Of a stretch of DNA of 64,000 bases, positions 53,968-61,328 are shown in pieces (position 1 is the first letter of the stretch; every line of letters starts with the position of its first letter). The translations under genes and the position numbers were made by a program. Origin of the DNA: Bacteroidales bacterium UBA6397 (lineage in GTDB: Bacteria; Bacteroidota; Bacteroidia; Bacteroidales; UBA932); assembly GCA_002439875.1 (NCBI GenBank), contig DJQB01000008.1, positions 21,110-85,109 of the forward strand. The letters run 5' to 3'. A model generated the notes under the pieces. It had not been told where the DNA came from and did not search any database. It saw nothing but the letters and a program-made list of their open reading frames with translations.

Positions 53968-54507
53968 TTATTTCACTTTTTCCAAAAGATCCTTCAATGA
54001 CGCGAACGGCATCGAAGCATCCTTTCCTTGGAGATCACGCTTCTGATCGTCTTCAGAACTCAGATATTTCACAGCCTCCGGGTCGCACCCGCCATCGGGA
54101 TGAACCCTCTGGACCGGCAGAGACAGACATACATAGTCATACACTGCCTGGGCGAGGTCGAATTCGGCGTCCGATTCCGGCAGCCAGACAATCTCCCTTT
54201 CTCCTTCCGGGGCATCACTGCCGCCGGCCGGTTCCTGACCGAACTTGACGCTGAGCCGGAATCCCGTCTCGACAGGAAGTCTCAACTCTTCAAGACATCT
54301 GTCGCATGCCACCGTCACATCGCCCACAATCTCACAGTCAATCCCGATGAATCGTCCGGATTTCTCCGCGAAGGCCTCAATCTCAAGATCCGCGTCAAGA
54401 ATCTCTGAATTCTCAAAACTCTCAAAGAACTTCTTCCCAACCCTCCAACGAAACTCTGTCCGTCCTTGGGCTAATCCATTTATAGGAACTATAAAATCAT
54501 CTTTCAT
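53968..54507 (-). CDS. DUF177 (YceD-like) protein
   Basis: 179 residues of the YceD family that precedes rpmF in most bacteria. The pattern of two Cys is seen in VTVACDRCLEELRLPV and near RVHPDGGCDPEA. Work in other bacteria links the family to 23S rRNA processing. The gene is 21 bases upstream of rpmF. A -7 box is at 54540-54532. Confidence 0.85.
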   Translation of the reverse strand: MKDDFIVPINGLAQGRTEFRWRVGKKFFESFENSEILDADLEIEAFAEKSGRFIGIDCEIVGDVTVACDRCLEELRLPVETGFRLSVKFGQEPAGGSDAPEGEREIVWLPESDAEFDLAQAVYDYVCLSLPVQRVHPDGGCDPEAVKYLSSEDDQKRDLQGKDASMPFASLKDLLEKVK

Positions 54508-54531
54508 GATCCGATAGACAGATTAAGGGTT

Positions 54532-54540
54532 GCAAAGGTA
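54532..54540 (-). promoter_or_regulatory. -7 box of the DUF177-rpmF operon
   Basis: Minus-strand TACCTTTGC, 24 bases before the ATG at 54507. Confidence 0.5.
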
Positions 54541-54583
54541 TAAATTTTTTTCCGAATATAAAATCTTTTCGCGAATAGTTTGC

Positions 54584-56395
54584 CTATTCATCGTCACCGG
54601 AGTTGCCGGAACGCTTCCTATCCATCGGATCAAGAAGGATCTTGCGCATCCTCAGATGGTGCGGAGTCACCTCCACTAGCTCGTCTTCACGAATATATTC
54701 AAGCATTTCCTCAAGAGACATCTTCACCGGAGGCGGCAGCACAACCTTCTCGTCGGAGCCGGCGGCGCGCACATTGGTAAGTTTCTTCGTCTTGCAGATG
54801 TTGATGTTGAGATCCCTCTCCCTCGTGTGCTCTCCCACAACCTCACCACAGTAGATCTCGTCACCCGGATCAATGAAGAACTTGCCCCTGTCCAGAAGTT
54901 TGTTCATTGAATATGCTACCGCGGTTCCAGTCTCAAGGGAAACGAGCGATCCGTTGGTACGGTTCTCGATCTCGCCCTTGTAAGGCTGGTACTCCTTGAA
55001 TCTGTGAGCCATGATGGCCTCGCCCTGGGAAGCGGTCAAAAGGTTGCTCCTGAGTCCCATAAGGCCACGGGTCGGGATGTCGAAGTTGAGCAGTGTCCTG
55101 TCTCCCCTCGGCTCCATGTGCAGAAGCGCCCCCTTCCTGCGGGTGGCAAGCTCGATGGCCGCCCCCACGAACTGCTCCGGAACCTCTATGGATAGATCCT
55201 CGATAGGCTCGCAACGCTGTCCGTTGATGGTCTTGTCCAGAACCTTGGGCTGTCCGACCTGAAGTTCGAAGCCTTCGCGGCGCATCTCCTCGATAAGCAC
55301 AGAGAGGTGAAGCACTCCACGTCCATAGACCACGAACGAGTCGGCGTTCAGTCCCGGCTTGACCTTGAGGGCAAGGTTCTTCTCCAACTCCTTGTCCAGA
55401 CGGTCCTTGATGTGCCTGGACGTCACGAACTTGCCGTCCTTGCCGAAGAACGGGGAGTTGTTGATGGTGAAGAGCATGCTCATCGTAGGCTCATCGATGG
55501 AGATCGGAGGGAGAGCCTCCGGATTCTCGCTGTCGGCGATAGTGTCACCGATTTCGAAGCCGTCGATGCCGACAACAGCACAGATGTCACCGCACTGGAC
55601 AGTGTCCACGTTAGCCTTTCCCAGACCATCGAACACCATCAACTGCTTGATCTTGTGCTTTTCCACAACGCCATATCTTTTGCAGAGGCTGACCTGCTGA
55701 CCGGTCTTGAGCTCGCCACGGGTAAGTTTGCCGACGGCGATACGCCCGACATACGGGGAATATTCAAGGGAAGTCACCTGAAGCTGAGGGGTTCCCTCAA
55801 CCACCTTAGGCGCCGGGATTTCCGCAAGAATCGCGTCAAGAAGAGGAGTGATGTCCGATGTCGGCTTCTTCCAGTCGTCAGACATCCAGCCCTGTTTGGC
55901 ACTACCGAAGATTGTCTTGAAATCGAGTTGGTCATCCGTGGCGTTCAGCGAGCACATCAGGTCGAAAACCTCTTCCTGAACCTCATCCGGACGGCAGTTC
56001 GGCTTGTCAACCTTATTCACTACCACTATAGGTTTCTTGCCCAATTCAAGTGCTTTCTGAAGCACGAAGCGGGTCTGAGGCATGCAGCCCTCGAACGCGT
56101 CTACCAGCAGCAGCACGCCGTCCGCCATATTCAAAACCCTTTCGACCTCTCCTCCGAAGTCACTATGGCCCGGAGTGTCTATAATGTTGATCTTGACACC
56201 TTTGTAGGTGACAGACACGTTTTTCGCCAGAATTGTGATACCTCTTTCCCTCTCGATGTCATTGTTGTCGAGAATCAGTTGGCCGAGATTCTCAGGCTGA
56301 CGTACCAGATTGGCCTGATAAATCATCCTATCCACGAGAGTCGTCTTGCCGTGGTCGACGTGCGCGATGAGCGCGATGTTCCTAATGTCTTGCAT
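54584..56395 (-). CDS. typA: Translational GTPase TypA/BipA
   Basis: 603 residues from ATG 56395, where the family start MQDIRNIALIAHVDHGKTTL lies; an ATG at 56416 sits on the -7 box and is rejected. G1 AHVDHGKTT, G3 DTPGHSDFGG and G4 NKVDKP are clear. The C-terminal ribosome-binding domain is at the end with VTPHHLRMRKILL. It helps ribosome assembly and growth in the cold and stress. Confidence 0.96.
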   Translation of the reverse strand: MQDIRNIALIAHVDHGKTTLVDRMIYQANLVRQPENLGQLILDNNDIERERGITILAKNVSVTYKGVKINIIDTPGHSDFGGEVERVLNMADGVLLLVDAFEGCMPQTRFVLQKALELGKKPIVVVNKVDKPNCRPDEVQEEVFDLMCSLNATDDQLDFKTIFGSAKQGWMSDDWKKPTSDITPLLDAILAEIPAPKVVEGTPQLQVTSLEYSPYVGRIAVGKLTRGELKTGQQVSLCKRYGVVEKHKIKQLMVFDGLGKANVDTVQCGDICAVVGIDGFEIGDTIADSENPEALPPISIDEPTMSMLFTINNSPFFGKDGKFVTSRHIKDRLDKELEKNLALKVKPGLNADSFVVYGRGVLHLSVLIEEMRREGFELQVGQPKVLDKTINGQRCEPIEDLSIEVPEQFVGAAIELATRRKGALLHMEPRGDRTLLNFDIPTRGLMGLRSNLLTASQGEAIMAHRFKEYQPYKGEIENRTNGSLVSLETGTAVAYSMNKLLDRGKFFIDPGDEIYCGEVVGEHTRERDLNINICKTKKLTNVRAAGSDEKVVLPPPVKMSLEEMLEYIREDELVEVTPHHLRMRKILLDPMDRKRSGNSGDDE

Positions 56396-56412
56396 ATGCC
56401 GTAAAAAATCTT

Positions 56413-56421
56413 GCAAAATTA
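56413..56421 (-). promoter_or_regulatory. -7 box of typA
   Basis: Minus-strand TAATTTTGC, 17 bases before the ATG at 56395. The box overlaps the upstream in-frame ATG and so decides the start. Confidence 0.55.
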
Positions 56422-56467
56422 CGGATTTCCAATGGAAAACCGAAAAATTGCTGGATTTTTTTACGTT

Positions 56468-56536
56468 GGTCGCTTTGTCGGTGGTTCGGCAGGCTCACCA
56501 ACCGCACTGTGTGGTCGCCGAGCCTGCCGAAACGAC
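56468..56536. repeat. Dispersed repeat copies, facing each other
   Basis: GGTTCGGCAGGCTCACCAACC and, inverted, GGTCGCCGAGCCTGCCGAAACGAC (56513-56536). The two copies make a longer hairpin between typA and the stop of the esterase gene; the latter stops at 56541. Confidence 0.7.
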
Positions 56537-56540
56537 TTCA

Positions 56541-57998
56541 TCACCAATTATCAGTCCTGAACGGAACGACAGGCAAGCCACGTCTCCCGGTAAGGTTTCC
56601 GATTTGGAAATCCCGGAAACAATAGCGGACAGCCACCGGAGCCGGAACCTTGTCACTCTTCACCACCAGATTCTTCCAGCCGGAGCCTTTTCGTACCTCG
56701 GCAGGGTAGAACACTCTGTCCTCTCCAGCCACCTCGAAACCGACAATCTCCCTCCAAGGGCTGAACCCGTTCTCGTCATTGTAGAACGAAATCTCTATCT
56801 CATCTCCATTGATCTTGTAATCCTTGAAACGAGGTCCCTCAAATGGGATATAACTCATCCCATACGTCTGGTTCAGAGCCAGATAGGACAGGCGCTGACC
56901 TACCTCTTTCTTCTTGCAAGGATGGATTTGGTCATATTCATAAGGATAGACAAGGTCATTGGTCGTGATGATTCCGCTGTTCGGGATCAACTCCACAGCC
57001 TTGCGCTGCGCCTCACGTATTCTTGCGCCAGAAGTCCCGTCCCCACCATAGACGTACGGTGCCAGCTCAACCTCATAGAACGGAAGTTCACCCTGCCCCC
57101 AAAGGTCCCTCCAGACATTCACCATTGTGGCAAGCCTCTGGGCGTAATACTGCGGGAATCCGGCGTTGGTCTCTCCCTGGTACCAAAGGAATCCCTTCAG
57201 GGTGTAATTGCGGATCGGGTACAGCATTCCGTTGTACATGATGATCGGGCTATGATAGTGATACCATCCACCCGGCTCCCTCTTGGAGGCGTACTGTCCA
57301 GACGGCAATGTGTTCTCCGGGTAGGAATATACCACCTCTTTAGGCAGCCAGCTTTCCACAGCCGAGCCACCCCAATTACAGGAAACCAACCCAACCGGGA
57401 CATCCAGGACAGCGTTAAGCATCTTAGCAAAATGCCAGCCCACAGCGGTAAACCAACCAGCCGTCTCAGGTGAGGAGACCTGCCATGTTCCTTCTACGGT
57501 CTCTTGTGGTGTTTCCGCTCCTGTCTTAGGAATCTTCACCAGGCGGATTTTGTCCCGGTATTGCCCCGACAAGGCAACCTCTTCAAGTGCTCCTTCCACA
57601 GGGCATGAGCCAAAGCCGTCCAACGGCATCTCCATGTTGGATTGCCCTCCGCAAAGCCAAACCTCACCGATAAGGATGTCCGACAATGTCAAGGAGCCAT
57701 CTTTGTCTGAAATCGTTATCGAATATGGAGTATAACCCGCTGCAGGTGTCTTGACGGAAAGTTTCCAATTACCGTCCTTATCGCTTTTCACTGAATATTC
57801 CTCCTCGCTCCAAGTGGTTTTGACAGACACCATGGATGAAGGTGCGGCCTTGCCCCAAAGGTTGGCGTCGGATTTCTGCTGGAGGACCAGATGCTCGCTT
57901 AGGATCTGAGGAAGCTGGATTTTGGCCTCTGATGTGGCTGCCCCGGCCGTTCCGGCCACCAAGACCGCCAGGATTGTTCTTAGGAATCTGTAGTTCAT
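56541..57998 (-). CDS. Secreted sialate O-acetylesterase
   Basis: 485 residues with a signal peptide ending GAATSEA. SGNH-type catalytic blocks of the DUF303/SASA family: GGQSNMEMPL with the nucleophilic Ser, CNWGGSAVESW, WYQGETNAG, and YDQIHPCKKKEVGQ with the His. Such enzymes remove acetyl groups from sialic acids or other sugars, feeding host-glycan use. No sialidase or glycan cluster is adjacent, so the substrate is open. A -7-like box TATCTTTG is at 58070-58063. Confidence 0.87.
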   Translation of the reverse strand: MNYRFLRTILAVLVAGTAGAATSEAKIQLPQILSEHLVLQQKSDANLWGKAAPSSMVSVKTTWSEEEYSVKSDKDGNWKLSVKTPAAGYTPYSITISDKDGSLTLSDILIGEVWLCGGQSNMEMPLDGFGSCPVEGALEEVALSGQYRDKIRLVKIPKTGAETPQETVEGTWQVSSPETAGWFTAVGWHFAKMLNAVLDVPVGLVSCNWGGSAVESWLPKEVVYSYPENTLPSGQYASKREPGGWYHYHSPIIMYNGMLYPIRNYTLKGFLWYQGETNAGFPQYYAQRLATMVNVWRDLWGQGELPFYEVELAPYVYGGDGTSGARIREAQRKAVELIPNSGIITTNDLVYPYEYDQIHPCKKKEVGQRLSYLALNQTYGMSYIPFEGPRFKDYKINGDEIEISFYNDENGFSPWREIVGFEVAGEDRVFYPAEVRKGSGWKNLVVKSDKVPAPVAVRYCFRDFQIGNLTGRRGLPVVPFRTDNW

Positions 57999-58108
57999 TT
58001 TCTGATTATTATGTTTTACTAGTTTTGTGATTTTACCCCGAAACCGCTTTCGGGCACACTTACAAAGATATTAATAATGTCAGAACTTCCGAAGTTTTCC
58101 GCCTCGGA

Positions 58109-58141
58109 TTGAGTAATCTGCATCAAGATTGGTTATATTTG
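58109..58141 (+). promoter_or_regulatory. argH promoter
   Basis: TTG at 58109-58111, 22-base spacer, TATATTTG at 58134-58141. Divergent to the esterase box at 58070. Confidence 0.55.
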
Positions 58142-58164
58142 TACTACTATAATGTATATAAAAC

Positions 58165-59502
58165 ATGGCAAACAAACTTTGGGACAAAGGATTTAAGGAA
58201 GACGAGAGGATTGATGCGTTCACGGTGGGCAACGACCGTGAGCTGGATCACGAGCTGGCTCCTTACGACATAATGGGCACTATGGCCCACATCACGATGC
58301 TGGAGAGCGTGGGACTTCTTTCAAAGGAAGATCTGGACAAACTGCTGCCGGCGCTCAAGGAATTATATTCATCAGCCCGCAAGGGAGAGCTTTACGTAGA
58401 GGATGATGTGGAGGACATCCACTCGCAGATCGAGTTGATGCTTACCCGCAGGCTTGGTGACATCGGCAAGAAAGTGCACACCGGGCGTTCCCGGAACGAT
58501 CAGGTGCTGGTGGACCTGAAACTCTATGCCCGCGCCGAAATCGAGAAGACGGTGCACAAGGTCGAATCGTTGTTCAAGACGCTTCAGGAAGCCAGCGAGA
58601 AGTACAAGGACGTGCTGATTCCGGGCTACACACACCTTCAGGTGGCCATGCCTTCTTCCTTCGGGCTATGGTTCGGGGCCTACGCCGAGAGCCTTTGCGA
58701 TGATCTCAGCATGATGAAGGCCGCTTGGGAAGTCGTCAACCTCAACCCGCTCGGTTCCGCCGCCGGCTATGGTTCGTCCGCTCCGCTGAACAGGACTCTC
58801 ACAACGGAATTGCTTGGTTTCGAAGACTTGGACTACAATTCGGTCTATGCCCAGATGACCAGAGGGAAAATGGAGCGTGCCGTGGCATTCGCATATTCAT
58901 CAGTCGCGGAGACTGTGGGACGGCTCGCGATGGACGGATGTCTTTTCTCCAGCCAGAATTTCGGCTTCATCCATCTGCCGGACGCGCTGACCACCGGTTC
59001 CAGCATCATGCCACACAAGAAGAATCCGGACGTGTTCGAGCTCGTGAGGGCGCACTGCAACAAGCTTCAGGGTGTGCCGAACACCATCCGCCTCATCACC
59101 GGGAACCTGCCAAGCGGCTATTTCCGGGACATGCAGATCCTCAAGGAAGTGTTCTTCCCGATTTTCAAGGAGATGAACGACTGCCTCGACATTGTCGAAT
59201 ATGCCGTCCAAGGAATGGAGGTCGTCACAGATGCGATGAGCGACCGTAAGTACCGCCTTGCGTTCAGCGTGGAGGAAGTCAACCATCTGGTAGAGAACGG
59301 AGTGCCGTTCAGAGACGCTTACAGACAGGTGGCCGACTCCATCAGAAAAGGGACCTTTGAATATCACGGCTCGCTTCACCACACCCACGAAGGGTCTCTT
59401 GGCAACCTCTGCAACGACCGCATCGCCGCCAAGATGGCACGCATCATCTCCGGCTTCGGCTTCGACAAGGTTCATGCGGCAATCACCGCTCTCACATCAT
59501 AA
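58165..59502 (+). CDS. argH: Argininosuccinate lyase
   Basis: 445 residues of the fumarase/aspartase superfamily. The signature GSSIMPHKKNPDVFEL (about 274-289) holds the catalytic loop; HTGRSRNDQV (about 108-117) and GYTHLQVAMPSS follow the family. It splits argininosuccinate into arginine and fumarate, the last step of arginine synthesis. The ArgE/DapE-type gene downstream is convergent and may act in the same pathway. Confidence 0.96.
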   Translation: MANKLWDKGFKEDERIDAFTVGNDRELDHELAPYDIMGTMAHITMLESVGLLSKEDLDKLLPALKELYSSARKGELYVEDDVEDIHSQIELMLTRRLGDIGKKVHTGRSRNDQVLVDLKLYARAEIEKTVHKVESLFKTLQEASEKYKDVLIPGYTHLQVAMPSSFGLWFGAYAESLCDDLSMMKAAWEVVNLNPLGSAAGYGSSAPLNRTLTTELLGFEDLDYNSVYAQMTRGKMERAVAFAYSSVAETVGRLAMDGCLFSSQNFGFIHLPDALTTGSSIMPHKKNPDVFELVRAHCNKLQGVPNTIRLITGNLPSGYFRDMQILKEVFFPIFKEMNDCLDIVEYAVQGMEVVTDAMSDRKYRLAFSVEEVNHLVENGVPFRDAYRQVADSIRKGTFEYHGSLHHTHEGSLGNLCNDRIAAKMARIISGFGFDKVHAAITALTS

Positions 59503-59510
59503 CCCTCCGG

Positions 59511-59579
59511 TCACTGAGCCTGCCGAAGCATGGTTGATGAGCCTGCCGAAGCATGGTTGATCAGCCTGTCGGAGCATGG
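59511..59579 (+). repeat. 23-base tandem repeat, three copies
   Basis: Units start with GAGCCTGCCGAAGC (third copy CAGCCTGTCGGAGC) and end in ATGGTTGAT. The first 14 bases are a half-copy of the dispersed palindrome; a full-match unit GGTCACTGAGCCTGCC precedes. Confidence 0.85.
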
Positions 59580-59583
59580 TTGA

Positions 59584-59649
59584 AATCCAGAGAGCCGCTA
59601 ACCCGAATTTTGCACGTTACCAAGATTCAGAACAACGGCTCTCTGGATT
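59584..59649. repeat. Perfect 14-base inverted repeat with 38-base loop
   Basis: AATCCAGAGAGCCG and CGGCTCTCTGGATT. It should fold to a stable hairpin on either strand; no T-run follows. It could terminate transcription with help, or be the ends of a tiny mobile element. Confidence 0.85.
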
Positions 59650-59805
59650 ATTTGGAGGTTATTTATTGACGTCACTAAGGATGTAATTAGCAAACAACTC
59701 GTTTTCAACTTATTACGAAATGCAGCCAGTCATTATGGAATGGCAGCGATCTGTAATACCTGAGCCCCAACTAATAACCCAACACGTATTCAAGTATTCA
59801 AGGCC

Positions 59806-60864
59806 TTACAGTCGCAAGCCGTCAAGCAAGGCGACATAAGTCTCAACACCGTTCGCGATTTCATCCAGGCGGATATATTCATCAGCCGAATGAGAACGTG
59901 CGGAATCACCAGGGCCTATCTTTAGGGTAGGGAAATCGCACAGAGCCTGATTGCTGGTCGTTGGTGAGCCGAACGGTTCTAGGCCAAGGGAAAGGCCTCG
60001 CACCACAGCGGGATGCTCCAACGAAAGATGCGAGCTTCCGATTCTGGTGGAGCGCTCCTTGACTTCGCACGAGACTGAGGATTTGATCAGCTCAAGGAGT
60101 TCGGGATTGGTGTACATCCCGTTCGGGCGCACGTCCACCACAAACGTACACCTGTCAGGAACAACGTTGTGCTGCGTACCAGCGTTAATCTGCGTGACGG
60201 ACATCTTGACCGAGCCAAGAAAGTCAGACTCTCGGTCGAAACGATGATTTCTGAACCATTGGATGTCATCCATAGCCTTGTAGATGGCGTTAATGCCTTC
60301 ATTTCTGGCGGCATGACCGCTCTTCCCGTAGGCTGTGCAGTCCAACACCATCAATCCCCTCTCGGCTACGGCCATACGCATCCCCGTAGGCTCGCCCATC
60401 ACCCCGAAATCAATCCGGCCCAACTCCTGCAGAATCAAGTCCAATCCACCCTTTCCACTCACCTCCTCCTCAGCTGTGACCGAGAAGATCAGCCTGTACG
60501 GCTGCTCTTTCTTAGTCAGTCTTGAATATGTCTCCAAAAATGCTACAAGAGAACCACCGTCATCATTGCTGCCGAGACCGTACAGACATCCATCCTCGAT
60601 GGTCGGTGTAAAAGGATCACGGATGTAGCCCGATGCCGGCCTCACAGTGTCTATGTGGGCATTCAGCAGCACGGTCGGTCTCCCATCCGCAGGTCCGGAC
60701 TCCACCCAAAGGTTGTTGCCCAATCTCCTGACATCCAAACCGTTGTCCTTCATCCATCCTTCCAAAAAATCAGCAGCACTTCCCTCCTCCCTGCTAAAGG
60801 AAGGAATCCGGATCATCTTCATCAACAGCCCGATCGTGTCCATAATTTCTAAATCTTTAGACAT
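59806..60864 (-). CDS. M20 peptidase, ArgE/DapE family deacylase
   Basis: 352 residues from ATG 60864 (a GTG two codons earlier is less likely). Zinc ligands and catalytic Asp/Glu lie in LNAHIDTVRP, GLGSNDDGGS and SVTAEEEVSGKGG, with MGEPTG and the C-terminal HSADEYI after. In Bacteroidota the ArgE-type enzyme of this size removes the acyl group from N-acyl-citrulline or ornithine in arginine synthesis. The neighbouring argH supports that, but DapE-like or dipeptidase action is possible. Confidence 0.85.
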   Translation of the reverse strand: MSKDLEIMDTIGLLMKMIRIPSFSREEGSAADFLEGWMKDNGLDVRRLGNNLWVESGPADGRPTVLLNAHIDTVRPASGYIRDPFTPTIEDGCLYGLGSNDDGGSLVAFLETYSRLTKKEQPYRLIFSVTAEEEVSGKGGLDLILQELGRIDFGVMGEPTGMRMAVAERGLMVLDCTAYGKSGHAARNEGINAIYKAMDDIQWFRNHRFDRESDFLGSVKMSVTQINAGTQHNVVPDRCTFVVDVRPNGMYTNPELLELIKSSVSCEVKERSTRIGSSHLSLEHPAVVRGLSLGLEPFGSPTTSNQALCDFPTLKIGPGDSARSHSADEYIRLDEIANGVETYVALLDGLRL

Positions 60865-61328
60865 TAACACTTTAGCGCCTTTCCTTTAGTTGAGTTTCAC
60901 CAAAGGGAACATTCTAACTAAAAGGTCTTCAATCTGTTACGCAGCACTAATTGAGTATCAATCGATGACACACAACAGGTTGACAATCATTCAAATGCGT
61001 TTTTACCTTCAGTATAATCTTACCGAAGAGAATCGCTTTATTATCAGTATGACAAACAGTTACACGTCACTCATTGAGTATCAGCCGGTGGAGAGTAACT
61101 TATTCATCATCAGTAAAAAAGACTTAATCCTTTAGGGCAAACCGACCATAGGGAATATTTCTTTTAACTGATTATCAAATGTTACATTATATCACCACCT
61201 AAAGTCACCGACACCAAACGATGCAAATGTACACAAAAGCTTAGGTATTTAGATAACGATAACAATAATTTTAGGACGATTCGTTATTTTAACACTTACT
61301 TATCGCAGTTTTACGTACATTTGTGGAT
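60865..61328. other. A/T-rich intergenic region, degenerate triple repeat
   Basis: No confident gene. Three related segments begin at 60951, 61008 and 61074, each TT(G/C)AGTAT and then similar for about 45 bases, 57 and 66 bases apart. A -7-like TACATTTGC on the minus strand (61231-61223) would give the M20 gene a leader of some 350 bases that includes these segments. Plus-strand TACATTTG at 61316 serves the helicase. Confidence 0.5.
61316..61323 (+). promoter_or_regulatory. -7 box abutting the helicase start
   Basis: TACATTTG ends 5 bases before ATG 61329, suggesting a leaderless transcript. It also argues against the GTG start at 61323. Confidence 0.5.

Larger units (their letters stand above)
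59503..59805. other. Intergenic region with tandem repeat and long inverted repeat
   Basis: Between convergent argH and the M20 gene. Three 23-base units GAGCCTGCCGAAGCATGGTTG at 59511-59579 are related to the dispersed palindrome. Then a 14-base perfect inverted repeat (59584-59597 and 59636-59649) encloses 38 bases. The remaining 150 bases show no gene or box. Confidence 0.8.

Noticed and set aside
60890..61135. 81-codon open frame in the gap left of the helicase
   Set aside because: It starts with TTG, has no promoter or family, and is built of the degenerate repeat; more likely a relic or chance.
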